A DNA stretch of 62,611 nucleotides from an uncultured Prevotellaceae bacterium (GCA_947169265.1 CAMVPC010000021.1:1-62611), one strand, 5' to 3'; shown: positions 25,529 through 35,219, counted from the first letter of the stretch. The notes: a model not told the origin generated them from the letters alone. Numbers and translations: made by a program.

Positions 25529-26197
25529 ATGAAACGATTCATTCTCACGTTACTGCTCACAGCATCGCTCGCCACCATGCTCACGGCACAGGACTACCGC
25601 TACGAGGTGGGGCCCGCGATGGGCATCAGCGGCAACCTGAGTGATGTGAACAACAGCAACCTGTTCAAGCATCCGGGTGTGGCCGGCGGCGGCATTTTCC
25701 GTTACAACATCAACACAAGGTGGGCCCTCAAGGCCAACCTCGCCTATGCCGGCATCAGCGGCAACAACAAGGGCCACGAGAACGAGTATCCGGGCGGCCA
25801 AGAATATAAATTCAAAGCCCATCTCATCGACGCCTCGGCCACCATGGAGTTCAACTTCATGCACTTTGGGCAAGGCCCAAAATATAAGAACCTCAAGCGC
25901 ATTGTCCCCTACATGACAGCCGGGCTGGGCATGGTGGCCTCGTTTACCGACGGGCACATGCACGCCAGCCCCGTCATCCCCCTGGGCGCCGGTGTCAAGT
26001 TCCGCGTCAAGGACCGCCTCAACTTGGGCTTCGAGTTCACCATGCGCAAGGAGTTCAGCGACAAAATTGACGGCTTGAGCAACCTCTACGGCATCAAGCA
26101 TGGCCTGGCCAAGAACACCGAATGGTATTCGATGGCCGTGTTCACCGTCACCTATGAGTTCAGCAAACGATGCACCAAATGCCACTATGTGGAATAA
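25529..26197 (+). CDS. DUF6089 outer-membrane beta-barrel protein
   Basis: A 222-residue protein with a signal peptide (MKRFILTLLLTASLATMLTA) and alternating beta strands rich in aromatic ends (YRYEVGPAMGISGNL, ALKANLAYAGISG, MYTV-like strand at the C-terminus), suggesting a small 8-stranded barrel. DUF6089 genes commonly lie directly before uppS and bamA in Bacteroidetes, as seen here. It ends in FSKRCTKCHYVE rather than a terminal aromatic, which is unusual for a BamA substrate. Function unknown. Confidence 0.8.
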   Translation: MKRFILTLLLTASLATMLTAQDYRYEVGPAMGISGNLSDVNNSNLFKHPGVAGGGIFRYNINTRWALKANLAYAGISGNNKGHENEYPGGQEYKFKAHLIDASATMEFNFMHFGQGPKYKNLKRIVPYMTAGLGMVASFTDGHMHASPVIPLGAGVKFRVKDRLNLGFEFTMRKEFSDKIDGLSNLYGIKHGLAKNTEWYSMAVFTVTYEFSKRCTKCHYVE

Positions 26198-26224
26198 TCG
26201 GCACAACCTATCACGACAACAGCA

Positions 26225-26998
26225 ATGAGCACCCCGCAACAAATTGACCTCAACCGCATCCCGGCACACATTGCCATCATCATGGACGGCAACGGACGAT
26301 GGGCACGCGAACAAGGGCACGAACGCAGTTTCGGGCACGAGAACGGAGTGGCCACCGTGAGAAGAATCACCGAAGCAGCCAGCGAGCTGGGCGTGAAATA
26401 CCTCACCCTCTACACCTTCTCGACCGAGAACTGGAACCGTCCCCAAGCCGAAGTCGACATCCTCATGCACCTCATCGTCACCTCCATCGAGCAGCAAACG
26501 CCCGACTTGATAAAGAACAACGTGAGGCTCACCGCCATTGGCGACATGGACCGGCTTCCCGCCTTTGCGCGCGAGCGGTTATTCAAATGTTTCGACGACA
26601 CAGCGGCCTGCACAGGACTTGTATTGTGCCTGGCGCTGAGCTACTCGGCACGATGGGAAATCACCCGCGCTTGCCGCGAGCTTGCCGCCGAGGCCGCACG
26701 CGGAACGCTCAACCCCGCCGACATCGACGACGCTGCCGTGACGGCGCGCCTGGCCACTGCCGACATGCCCGACCCCGACCTGCTCATCCGCACGGCCGGC
26801 GACCTGCGCATCAGCAATTTCCTGCTGTGGCAAATCGCTTACAGCGAGCTCTATTTCACCCCAAAATACTGGCCCGAGTTTACCGCCGACGACCTGCGTG
26901 AGGCCATCATCAGCTATCAGCGGCGCGAGCGACGCTTCGGCAAAACCGGCGACCAAATCAAAAACGAGAACCGCACAAAACTCGACGACAATGCTTAA
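26225..26998 (+). CDS. uppS: isoprenyl transferase (undecaprenyl diphosphate synthase)
   Basis: Cis-prenyltransferase making the C55 lipid carrier for peptidoglycan and glycans. The catalytic Asp is D21 in IIMDGNGRWA, with the later conserved regions YLTLYTFSTENW, RLTAIGDM, LSYSARWEI and PDLLIRTAGDLRISNFLLWQ (the last two carrying diphosphate- and isopentenyl-binding residues). Length 257 is normal. Its last 8 bases overlap the bamA start, so the two are translationally linked. Confidence 0.96.
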   Translation: MSTPQQIDLNRIPAHIAIIMDGNGRWAREQGHERSFGHENGVATVRRITEAASELGVKYLTLYTFSTENWNRPQAEVDILMHLIVTSIEQQTPDLIKNNVRLTAIGDMDRLPAFARERLFKCFDDTAACTGLVLCLALSYSARWEITRACRELAAEAARGTLNPADIDDAAVTARLATADMPDPDLLIRTAGDLRISNFLLWQIAYSELYFTPKYWPEFTADDLREAIISYQRRERRFGKTGDQIKNENRTKLDDNA

Positions 26999-29648
26999 AT
27001 TCAGTTATAAGAAACTCCTGCCCATCATGGCAGCCATCGTCGGCCTCGCCCTCGGGGCCGCCGCCCAAGAGACTTATCACGTGGGCGACACCATCTACAA
27101 CCCCAAGATCTCGTTCAACGGGCACCCCACAAAATATGAAATCGCGGGCATCACCGTGAGCGGTATCGACAACTACGACGAAAACATTGTCAAGAACTAC
27201 TCGGGCCTTGCCGTGGGGCAACGCATCGACATTCCCGGCAGCGACATCAAGAACGCCGCCAAGCGATTGTGGCACCAATCACTGTTCTCGAAAGTGCAGA
27301 TTCGCGTCACCAAGGTAGTGGGCGACAAGGCCTGGCTCGACTTGAACCTGCAACAACAACCGCGCATCAGCAAGGTGAACTTCGTGGGCGTCAAGAAAGG
27401 CGAGCAAAAGGATATTGAGGAACGACTGGGCACCCTCGTGGGCAACCAAATCACACCCAACATCGCCAACCGCATCCAGCAAATCATCACCAAATACTAT
27501 GCCGCAAAGGGTTTTGAGAAGGCAACCTGCGAGGTGCGCCAGCAAGAAGACCTGAGCAAGAAAAACGAAAAGATAGTCGATATCATTGTCGACAAGCACG
27601 AGAAAATCAAGGTGCACAAGATTTATATCGAGGGCAACCAAGTGATGAGCGACCGCAAAATCAAGCGCACCATGAAAAAGACCAACGAAAAAAAGGACCT
27701 CCTCAAGCTCTTCAGCCAAAAGAAGTTTGTGCGCAGCGACTACGAGGAAGACAAGCAACGAATCATCGACAAGTATAACGAGCTGGGCTACCGCGACGCC
27801 CGCATCGTGAGCGACAGCGTGGTGAGCTACGACGAGAAAAACGTCGACGTCTACATCACCGTCGAGGAAGGCAAGAAATACTACATCAACAACATCACCT
27901 GGGTGGGTAACACCATCTACCCGTCGGCCGTGCTGAGCAACGTGCTCGGCTTTGAGAAAGGCGACGTGTATAACCAAAAACTGCTCAACAAGCGCACCCA
28001 GGAAGACGACGACGCCGTGGCCAACCTCTATCTCGACAACGGATACCTCTTCTTCCAAATCATCCCCACCGAGGCTAAAATCACCGGCGACAGCATCGAC
28101 CTGGAAATGCGGCTCTACGAAGGTAAGCAAGCGCGCATCAACAAGGTGGTCATCAATGGTAACGACCGCCTCTACGAGCGCGTCGTGCGACGCGAGTTGC
28201 GCGTGAGGCCCGGCGAACTCTTCAGCAAGAGCGACCTGGTGCGCTCGGCGCGCGAGATTGCTCAAACGGGCCACTTCGACCCCGAGAAGATGGACATCCG
28301 CCCCGAGCCTAACGAGGAGAACGGCACCGTCGACATCATCCTCAACCTTGAGTCGAAAGCCAACGACCAAATCGAGTTCAGCGCGGGATGGGGACAAACG
28401 GGTATCATCGGTAAGCTATCGCTCAAGTTCACCAACTTCTCGATACAGAACCTGTTGCACCCCAGCAGCTACAAGGGCATCATCCCGCAGGGCGAAGGAC
28501 AAACCTTCACCATCAGCGCCCAGACCAACGCCAAATACTATCAGGCCTACAGTCTATCGTTCCTCGACCCGTGGTTTGGCGGCAAGCGACCCAATTCGCT
28601 CAGCGTCTCGGCATTCTATAGCCGGCAAACCGGTATCAACTCGTCGTTCTACAACCGCCAGTATGCCAACTTTATCAACAACTATTACGCTAACAGCCTC
28701 ATTGGCGGCTACGGCTACGGCTACGGCAACGGCTACTATGGCAACTACAACAGTAGCTACGAGAACGCCTACGACCCGAACAAATACCTGCAGATGGCCG
28801 GTATCACCGTGGGCTTCGGCAAGCGCCTCAAGTGGCCCGACGACTTCTTCACCCTCACCGCCGACCTGAGTTACCAGTGGTATAGCCTCAAGAACTGGGA
28901 ATACCTCTATTACATGAACAACGGTGTGAGCAATTCCATCGTGTTCGGCCTCACACTGGCCCGCAACAGTATCGACAACCCGCTCTATACCCGCAAAGGC
29001 TCGTCGTTCTCTCTCTCGTTCCACGCCACGCCGCCGGCATCGCTCTTTGGCCACAAGAACTGGAAAGCGCTGAGCGAAGCGGGTACCGAGGCGTCGAAAC
29101 GCGAGCTCTACCGCTGGATTGAATACTGGAAACTCAAATTCCAGAGCCGCACTTACACCCCGCTCACCGACCCCGACGGACGCTGGACGCTCGTGCTGAT
29201 GACGCGCGCCGACTTCGGCTTGCTCGGCAGCTGGAACAAGCACATCAAGTCGCCCTTCGAGACCTTCTATGTGGGTGGCGACGGCATGAGCGGCTCCTAC
29301 ACCTACGCTACCGAAACGATTGCCTTGCGCGGATATGAGAACGGTGCCTTCACGCCCTGGGGACAGGAAGGATATGCCTACGACCGCTTCGTTGTCGAGC
29401 TTCACTTCCCGCTCATGCTCTCGCAAAGCGCCACCATCTATCCGCTGGTATTCCTCGAGGCGGGTAACGCGTGGACCAGCGTGAAAGACTTCAACCCCTT
29501 CGACTTGAAACGCTCGGCCGGCGCCGGTGTGCGCGTCTTCCTGCCCATGCTCGGTATGCTGGGTATCGACTGGGGCTACGGTTTCGACACGGTCTACGGA
29601 AAGAAAGGCGGCAGCAACTTCCACTTCGTGCTCGGCCAGGAATTCTAA
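26991..29648 (+). CDS. bamA: outer-membrane protein assembly factor BamA
   Basis: Start set at ATG 26991 (MLKFSYKKLLP), which leaves a good signal peptide; 885 residues. Five POTRA repeats (for example YEIAGITVSGIDNYDE, RISKVNFVGVKKGE, KVHKIYIEGNQVMSD, YYINNITWVGNTIYP, RINKVVINGNDRLYE) precede the 16-stranded Omp85 barrel. The insertase inserts outer-membrane barrels. A Gly/Tyr-rich stretch near residues 570-595 is a species-type extension in the barrel region. The C-terminal strand ends in Phe as expected. It is followed by two ompH genes, the usual Bacteroidetes order. Confidence 0.96.
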   Translation: MLKFSYKKLLPIMAAIVGLALGAAAQETYHVGDTIYNPKISFNGHPTKYEIAGITVSGIDNYDENIVKNYSGLAVGQRIDIPGSDIKNAAKRLWHQSLFSKVQIRVTKVVGDKAWLDLNLQQQPRISKVNFVGVKKGEQKDIEERLGTLVGNQITPNIANRIQQIITKYYAAKGFEKATCEVRQQEDLSKKNEKIVDIIVDKHEKIKVHKIYIEGNQVMSDRKIKRTMKKTNEKKDLLKLFSQKKFVRSDYEEDKQRIIDKYNELGYRDARIVSDSVVSYDEKNVDVYITVEEGKKYYINNITWVGNTIYPSAVLSNVLGFEKGDVYNQKLLNKRTQEDDDAVANLYLDNGYLFFQIIPTEAKITGDSIDLEMRLYEGKQARINKVVINGNDRLYERVVRRELRVRPGELFSKSDLVRSAREIAQTGHFDPEKMDIRPEPNEENGTVDIILNLESKANDQIEFSAGWGQTGIIGKLSLKFTNFSIQNLLHPSSYKGIIPQGEGQTFTISAQTNAKYYQAYSLSFLDPWFGGKRPNSLSVSAFYSRQTGINSSFYNRQYANFINNYYANSLIGGYGYGYGNGYYGNYNSSYENAYDPNKYLQMAGITVGFGKRLKWPDDFFTLTADLSYQWYSLKNWEYLYYMNNGVSNSIVFGLTLARNSIDNPLYTRKGSSFSLSFHATPPASLFGHKNWKALSEAGTEASKRELYRWIEYWKLKFQSRTYTPLTDPDGRWTLVLMTRADFGLLGSWNKHIKSPFETFYVGGDGMSGSYTYATETIALRGYENGAFTPWGQEGYAYDRFVVELHFPLMLSQSATIYPLVFLEAGNAWTSVKDFNPFDLKRSAGAGVRVFLPMLGMLGIDWGYGFDTVYGKKGGSNFHFVLGQEF

Positions 29649-29722
29649 CAACAGGTTAAACCTAACAGTGATTTAACAGTCAAAGTGTGAAATTAACAAA
29701 AAACCATTAAAGAAATACTGCA

Positions 29723-30238
29723 ATGAAAAAATTAGCTATCACCCTCATCGCGCTGCTCGCTTGCGTGGGCACCGCTTCGGCACAAAAATTCGCACTCATC
29801 GACATGGAATATATCCTCAAGAATATTCCGGCTTACGAGATGGCCAACGAACAACTCAACCAAGTGTCGCAACGCTGGCAACGCGAAGTCGACAACCTCA
29901 AGAAGGAGGCCGACACAATGTATAAGAACTACCAAAGCGACCAAGTGTTCCTCACCGACGCCCAAAAGAAAAAGAAAGAAGAAGAAATCATGGCTAAGGA
30001 AAAAGAGGCCACGCAACTCAACTATAAATACTTCGGGCCGCAAGGCGAGCTTTTCAAGAAGCGTCAAAGCCTCATGAAGCCCATCCAGGACGATGTGTAT
30101 AACGCCGTCAAGAAGGTGAGCGACGAGCGGGGCCTGCAAGTGGTCTTCGACCGGGCCTCGTCGCAAAGCATCATCTTCGCCTCGCCCCGCATCGATGTGA
30201 GCAACGAAGTGCTCGACAAGCTGGGCTACGGCAAGTAA
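29723..30238 (+). CDS. OmpH/Skp family periplasmic chaperone (first copy)
   Basis: A 171-residue exported protein (signal peptide MKKLAITLIALLACVGTASA) with FALIDMEYILKNIPAYE at the start of the mature part and a long Lys/Glu/Gln coiled coil, the tentacle of Skp. It escorts outer-membrane proteins to BamA. The C-terminal strand region LQVVFDRASSQSIIFASP is conserved. It follows bamA by 74 bases and precedes a second, diverged copy. Confidence 0.92.
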   Translation: MKKLAITLIALLACVGTASAQKFALIDMEYILKNIPAYEMANEQLNQVSQRWQREVDNLKKEADTMYKNYQSDQVFLTDAQKKKKEEEIMAKEKEATQLNYKYFGPQGELFKKRQSLMKPIQDDVYNAVKKVSDERGLQVVFDRASSQSIIFASPRIDVSNEVLDKLGYGK

Positions 30239-30307
30239 CAGCCTCACACTCAAGAGATAATTACAATCACATTTTAATACATTATTTATTATCAGTACAG
30301 TACTATT

Positions 30308-30811
30308 ATGTTCAAGAAACTCTTTCTCGCGGCTCTCATCGCCGCTCCCATGTGCCTGCAGGCACAAGCACTCAAGATTGGTGCCATCAACCCCCAGGAA
30401 ATTTTCGAGGTAATGCCCGAATCGGCAACCGCTAAGAGCACGCTCCAAACGGCTCAGGAAAAATATGCCGCACAGGCCAAGCCCCTGCAAGAGGAATATG
30501 AGAAAAAGGTGAAGGAATTCCAAACCTTGAGCGAGAGTAAGGCCGCCGACGCCACCCTCCAAGCCAAGATGAAGGAAATTCAAGACCTTGAAACCCGCAT
30601 CCAAAACTTCCAGCAAACCGCCCAGCAGGACCTGCAAAAGCAACAGGAAACGCTCATGGCCCCCATCCAAACCAAGCTGCAGAACGCCATCCAGCAGGTG
30701 GGTGCCGAAGGTGGTTATGCCGCCATCCTCTATAGCGACATGCTACTCTACCGCGGCGCACAGGTCGAAGACCTCACCGCCAAGGTGAAAGCCAAATTAG
30801 GCATCAAATAA
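30308..30811 (+). CDS. OmpH/Skp family periplasmic chaperone (second copy)
   Basis: A 167-residue paralogue of the previous gene with signal peptide (MFKKLFLAALIAAPMCLQA), the mature start KIGAINPQEIFEVMPE, and a Gln/Lys-rich coiled coil (about residues 45-125). The tandem Skp pair after bamA is typical of the phylum; the two copies may form mixed trimers or handle different clients. It ends just before a strong hairpin. Confidence 0.92.
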   Translation: MFKKLFLAALIAAPMCLQAQALKIGAINPQEIFEVMPESATAKSTLQTAQEKYAAQAKPLQEEYEKKVKEFQTLSESKAADATLQAKMKEIQDLETRIQNFQQTAQQDLQKQQETLMAPIQTKLQNAIQQVGAEGGYAAILYSDMLLYRGAQVEDLTAKVKAKLGIK

Positions 30812-30829
30812 TAAAGCAACCAACCCATC

Positions 30830-30866
30830 GTGGGCGGAAAGGCGCGCTGTCGCGCTATCCGCCCAC
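30830..30866 (+). terminator. terminator after the bamA-ompH block
   Basis: GTGGGCGGA (30830-30838) pairs with TCCGCCCAC (30858-30866) with further GGCGCG/CGCGCT pairing inside, followed by ATATTTTAT. It lies 19 bases after the ompH stop. Confidence 0.75.
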
Positions 30867-30900
30867 ATATTTTATCATCATTAACAAAAACCTCGAAACA

Positions 30901-32562
30901 ATGACGAAACACGGCCTCTCCATTGCCCTCACCATCGCGGCAATAGCCATGGCAGGCTCACGCGCCGACGCCTGCACCAACCTCATCGCCGGCAAGAACG
31001 CCACCGTCGACGGCTCCACACTCATCACCTATGCCGCCGACAGCCACACGCTCTACGGCGACCTGCAAATCCTTCCCGCCGCCGACCACAAGCCGGGCGA
31101 CATGCGCAAAGTCTATGACTGGGATACCGGCAAGTATCACGGCGAGATCCCCGAAGTGGCCCACACCTACCATGTGGTGGGCAACGTGAATGAACACCAG
31201 CTCACGATTTGCGAAACCACTTTCGGGGGACGTGAGGAACTGGCCGACACTACGGCCGACGCCATCATCGACTACGGCAGCCTCATCTATATCACCCTGC
31301 AACGCGCCCGCACGGCACGCGAGGCCATCGACGTGATGACCGACCTGGTGGCACGCTACGGCTACAACAGCGAGGGCGAATCGTTCTCGATTGGCGACCC
31401 CAACGAGGTGTGGATTCTTGAAATGATGGGAAAAGGCGGACGTGAGAAAGGCGCCGTGTGGGTTGCCATGCGTGTCCCCGACGACTGCATCAGCGGCCAC
31501 GCCAACCAGTCGCGCATCTACAAGTTCCCGCTCAAGGACAAGGAAAACTGCCGCTACAGCAAGGATGTCATCTCGTTCGCGCGCAAGATGGGGCTCTATA
31601 GCGGCAAGGACGAGGACTTCGAGTTCTCGCGCGTATACGCTCCAAGCGATTTCGGAACCAAGCGCGGCTGCGATGCCCGCGTGTGGAGCTATTTCAACCG
31701 CTTTGCCGACGGCATGGACACCTACCTGCCCTTTGTGAGCGGACATGAGGACGGACCCGTGCTGCCGCTATGGGTGAAGCCTAACCGCAAAGTGAGCTGC
31801 CGCGACCTGCAAACGATGATGCGCGACCACTTCGAGGGCACCCCGTTCGACATGACGCAAGACCCGGGCGCCAAGAACTACTACGACGTGCCTTACCGCT
31901 GGCGTCCCATGGAGTTTAAGGTTGACGGCAAAACTTACAGCCAGGAACGCGCTATCGCTACCCAACAAACCGGATGGGTAATGGTGTCGCAAATGCGCGG
32001 CTGGATGCCCAACGAGGTGGGATGCATCAACTGGTTTGGTGTCGACGACGCCAATACCGCGCTCTTCGTGCCCATGTATTGCTGCATCACCGAGGCTCCT
32101 GAAAGCTACCGCCCGGGAAAAGCCGACCTCTACACGTTCGACTTCGACGCCGCGTTCTGGGTCAACAACCTCATCGCCAACCAGTGCTACAGTCGCTACT
32201 CGCAGATGATTCCCGATGTGAGACGCGTGCAAAACGCACTCGAGGACAAGTTTGAGGCCGATATCGCACTTGTCGACAACAAGGCGACCGCCATTCTCAA
32301 GAGCAACCGCCGCGATGCCATCGAGTTCCTCACCAACTTCAGCATCAACACTGCCCAGCACGCCACCGAGGCCTACCAAGACCTGGCTAAATACCTCTTC
32401 GTGAAATACCTCGACGGCAACATCAAGAAGGAAAAGGACGGAAAATTTGAGCGCAACGAAGCCGGCAACCCCGTGCAACCGGTATTCGGCGGCTACACCC
32501 AAGACTATTACAACACTATCGTCGAGGGTAGCGGCGATCGCCTGCGCGTCACCGATAAATAA
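30901..32562 (+). CDS. C69 family dipeptidase
   Basis: An exported Ntn-hydrolase (PepD/dipeptidase A family). After the signal peptide the mature chain should begin at Cys25 in RADACTNLIAGKNATVDGS, the N-terminal nucleophile that cleaves the preceding segment autocatalytically. Other family blocks include YGYNSEGESFSIGDPNEVWILEMMGKG and CDARVWSYFNRF. At 553 residues it has the usual length for the Bacteroidetes forms. It has no close upstream gene and is followed 21 bases later by the SGNH hydrolase. Role: trimming of peptides in the periplasm or outside the cell. Confidence 0.93.
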   Translation: MTKHGLSIALTIAAIAMAGSRADACTNLIAGKNATVDGSTLITYAADSHTLYGDLQILPAADHKPGDMRKVYDWDTGKYHGEIPEVAHTYHVVGNVNEHQLTICETTFGGREELADTTADAIIDYGSLIYITLQRARTAREAIDVMTDLVARYGYNSEGESFSIGDPNEVWILEMMGKGGREKGAVWVAMRVPDDCISGHANQSRIYKFPLKDKENCRYSKDVISFARKMGLYSGKDEDFEFSRVYAPSDFGTKRGCDARVWSYFNRFADGMDTYLPFVSGHEDGPVLPLWVKPNRKVSCRDLQTMMRDHFEGTPFDMTQDPGAKNYYDVPYRWRPMEFKVDGKTYSQERAIATQQTGWVMVSQMRGWMPNEVGCINWFGVDDANTALFVPMYCCITEAPESYRPGKADLYTFDFDAAFWVNNLIANQCYSRYSQMIPDVRRVQNALEDKFEADIALVDNKATAILKSNRRDAIEFLTNFSINTAQHATEAYQDLAKYLFVKYLDGNIKKEKDGKFERNEAGNPVQPVFGGYTQDYYNTIVEGSGDRLRVTDK

Positions 32563-32583
32563 CACTCTCCCATCCCACTCCGC

Positions 32584-33729
32584 ATGAATATTTTCAAGCT
32601 CATCATTGCCATTCTCCTGATGACCGCCGGCACCATTGTCGCCGGCGGTCAGGAGATTGACTTCATTCAACTGGGCGAAAACCACATCCAGCTGAATGGT
32701 GATGACTGGAGTGGCTTGAGAAGCAAAATACACAACCTGGCAAGCTGCCCGGGTGGAAAATTCAATATCGTGCAAATCGGCGATAGCCACATCCAGCCCG
32801 GCATACTCACCGACCAGGTAAGAACCGCACTGCAACGTGCCTACGGCAACGGCGGACGCGGCCTCATCGCGCCACTGGCCCTGGCCGGCACCAATGAGCC
32901 TCGCGACTACGTCATCCGCTCGACGGCTTCGGTTACATCCAAGTCACGGCTCATGAGCCGCACGTGGCCTGTTGAGAACGGACTCACGGGCGTGAGCGTG
33001 CAGTTTGGAGGTGAACGTACCGACCTCACCCTTGTGGCAAAGCACAACGAGGACGCCTTTAGCAACGTCACCCTATTCCACGCGCCACGCGAAGGCTACG
33101 AAAGCGCGCGCGTGGGCGATGACGTGGTGTTTGCGCGGCAATCGTCGCCCTACACCTCGCAGTTCACCCTTCAGTCAGCCACCGGCGAGGTGACGCTCGC
33201 GGGACTGCCGTGTGCCGCGCCTTTCTATGGCGCTTACCTGCTCAACAATCGGCGCGGCGTCGTCGTGAGCGAAATAGGCAACAACGGCGCCACCTGCGCC
33301 TTATATAATAAGGTGGACAACTGGGCGGCCCAGCTCAAGCTGTTGCAACCGCAACTCGTCATCATCTCGCTGGGCACCAACGAGGCTTATGGAAACCCGT
33401 CGGCAATGGCCACGTCACTCGACAGGCTCGTGCGCAACATCAAGCAGCAAATGCCCGCGGTGAAAATTCTCCTTGTCACGCCTGTCGAGACTCAAAAAGG
33501 CAACGGACGCACCGGCACGGCGCGCGTGCGGGAAATCATCCTCGATTATGGCCGTCGCAACCACATCGCCGTGTGGGACATGTATCAGGTGTGCGGCGGA
33601 CAAGGCTCGTCAAGCCAATGGCTCAACATGGGGCTGATGAACAATGCCGACAAGCTACATCAGCTCGAACCCGGTTACACCCTGCAAGGCATGCTCCTGG
33701 GCGACGCCCTGCTCGAGGCTTTCAAGTAG
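32584..33729 (+). CDS. SGNH/GDSL hydrolase
   Basis: A 381-residue exported esterase-fold protein. Block I is QIGDSHIQPG with the nucleophile Ser68, block III is SLGTNEAYG, and block V is DKLHQLEPGY, giving Asp and His of the triad. A Gly-rich insert near residues 85-115 and a beta-rich region between blocks I and III resemble the two-domain SGNH proteins that deacetylate cell-wall or dietary polysaccharides. Signal peptide MNIFKLIIAILLMTAGTIVA. The substrate is unknown. A hairpin with a T-tract follows the stop. Confidence 0.85.
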   Translation: MNIFKLIIAILLMTAGTIVAGGQEIDFIQLGENHIQLNGDDWSGLRSKIHNLASCPGGKFNIVQIGDSHIQPGILTDQVRTALQRAYGNGGRGLIAPLALAGTNEPRDYVIRSTASVTSKSRLMSRTWPVENGLTGVSVQFGGERTDLTLVAKHNEDAFSNVTLFHAPREGYESARVGDDVVFARQSSPYTSQFTLQSATGEVTLAGLPCAAPFYGAYLLNNRRGVVVSEIGNNGATCALYNKVDNWAAQLKLLQPQLVIISLGTNEAYGNPSAMATSLDRLVRNIKQQMPAVKILLVTPVETQKGNGRTGTARVREIILDYGRRNHIAVWDMYQVCGGQGSSSQWLNMGLMNNADKLHQLEPGYTLQGMLLGDALLEAFK

Positions 33730-33769
33730 CGACATCATCCCGTCCATTTATTCCTTCTCGACAACGCTC

Positions 33770-33798
33770 GCGGTGGCTCAAGCCATCGCTTTTTATTT
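33770..33798 (+). terminator. rho-independent terminator of the SGNH hydrolase gene
   Basis: GCGGTGGC, loop TCAA, GCCATCGC (33770-33789) then TTTTTTATTT. A second hairpin (33809-33837) follows at once: AATCCCGGTGGC / GGCCATCGGGATT. Confidence 0.8.
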
Positions 33799-34334
33799 CA
33801 CACACAACAATCCCGGTGGCTTGCGGCCATCGGGATTATATGATGAAAGTCCTGGGGTGCTTTCGGCAGCATGTGGACTAACGTCTTAATTGTTTTATGA
33901 AAAAGTTAGTACTACTATGTGTTTGAAGCTATTCTTTACTTAATACACCTTTTTGACTGCCATCCCCCATAAAGGTTTAAACGCCCCCTATATTTTAACA
34001 TTTATTTGGATTTTACTATCACTCACTGCGATCATCGATAAAAAAAGTGGCTACTGCCCGGTGAGGGCGGCGGCCACAGTCGCTATTGAAAAGGAGTGCC
34101 TCGGCTTGTTGTCGTCACAACGACGCTTTGTGTCGTTCGGTGTTCCTCCTTCGGCTTTGACTTGCGAACGGATAAAGCTCAAAAGAAAAAACAAGCTTGT
34201 GGTAAAAGTGAATAATCTCTAAGAGCCGCACCACTCACGCATCGCGGCTTGGGGAGTCGCACTTCCCTTCACTCGGCGCCTATACCGGTAGAAGAGTCGA
34301 GGCGTTCTCCTTCTCGTTAGCTTTTTCGTTACAA
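33799..34334. other. long intergenic region, probably a 3' UTR on the minus strand
   Basis: Between the SGNH terminator and the starch-binding gene stop there is no gene I can support. A 90-codon plus-strand frame (33953-34222) has poor codon use and no family match. The clear signal is a minus-strand terminator at 34040-34077, so about 260 bases beyond the starch-binding stop may be transcribed as structured 3' UTR. A weak AGCCGC/GCGGCT hairpin occurs near 34222-34252. Confidence 0.5.
34040..34077 (-). terminator. rho-independent terminator of the starch unit
   Basis: On the minus strand GTGGC-CGCC-GCCC-TCACC-GGGC-AGTA-GCCAC forms a two-part stem (34077-34047) with a 4x4 internal loop, followed directly by TTTTTTTATC. 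It lies about 260 bases past the stop at 34335. Confidence 0.6.
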
Positions 34335-35219
34335 TTATTTTACAAGAACTTTCTTACCACCCACGATGTAAAGACCCTTTGCGAGGCCATTGACATCGGC
34401 GTTGCGGTTGACGAGACGACCGTCGATGGTGTAAACGTTGGTGTCGGTAACACCCTCGTTCACCTTAATGTTGTTCACGCCCGTCTCCTTGATGGTGGTG
34501 AGCAGACCGGTCGAGCCATAATAGCCGGCGTTGACAAACGCAAAGTCGGCCGTCTGGTGGCTACCGTCGTTGAAGATAATGTGAGTGGGCACGCGGCCGG
34601 CGAACTTCGTCTGGTCGAGTTTCCACAGATACACATCGAGGCCGTCCTTGTCGGTACCAATCTTAGCACCGATGTTGAAGCCGGGCCAAGCGGTGGCGCC
34701 TGAGAGTTGCTCGTCGGCATTCTCATGATCCCAAGCCCACACGTTAAGAGCCGAAGCCCAAGCGGCGGGTTTCACAAAGTAAGCGAAAGTCTCGCCCTTG
34801 AGGAACTTGACCTCGGCGGGAATCTTAGTCACGTCATAGTCGGGACGCTCATAGTAAGTCGAAGTCACGTCTTCGCACTCGCCGAGCTCATCGTTGAATA
34901 CATAGTAACCGCACACGGTCACGCCCTCATAGTTCGAACTCTGGATGGCGAGTTCGAGGTCATTACCCAGGAAAAGGAAGCTGAGCATTTCAGTGTCAAA
35001 GCTCTTGTAGTACCATTCCTTACCGTCGTCGGTTTTCTTTTTCTCGGTCACAGGAACAGCGTCGGTGGGCCAAGTCTCACCGCTTTTGAATTCCTGGTCG
35101 CCGCCCCAAGTCCACATGTAGGGGGCTTTTCCCGACGCGGTTTGCACGTAAACTTCCACTGCGGCACTTGCGCTGAAGGCCACAACCGAAGCAAGAATTA
35201 ATGTGTAAAGTTTCTTCAT
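34335..35219 (-). CDS. secreted stand-alone starch-binding (CBM26-like) protein
   Basis: A 294-residue exported protein (signal MKKLYTLILASVVAFSASA). Its central part (about 150-235) matches the two modules in the neighbouring amylase: VWAWD...WPG...DGLDVYLWKL...PTHIIFND...QTADFAFVNAGYY, a starch-binding module 26-like pattern. An N-terminal half with PYMWTWGGDQEF and WYYKSF appears to be a diverged copy. The C-terminus (VYTIDGRLVNRNADVNGLAKGLYIV...) resembles the type-A sorting-like tail found on Bacteroidetes secreted proteins. No catalytic domain is present. It lies 93 bases after the amylase gene, with a GC-rich hairpin between them. Confidence 0.75.
   Translation of the reverse strand: MKKLYTLILASVVAFSASAAVEVYVQTASGKAPYMWTWGGDQEFKSGETWPTDAVPVTEKKKTDDGKEWYYKSFDTEMLSFLFLGNDLELAIQSSNYEGVTVCGYYVFNDELGECEDVTSTYYERPDYDVTKIPAEVKFLKGETFAYFVKPAAWASALNVWAWDHENADEQLSGATAWPGFNIGAKIGTDKDGLDVYLWKLDQTKFAGRVPTHIIFNDGSHQTADFAFVNAGYYGSTGLLTTIKETGVNNIKVNEGVTDTNVYTIDGRLVNRNADVNGLAKGLYIVGGKKVLVK

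Noticed and set aside
33953-34222. A 90-codon plus-strand frame in the intergenic region
   Set aside because: Poor codon use, no family, and it runs across a minus-strand terminator.
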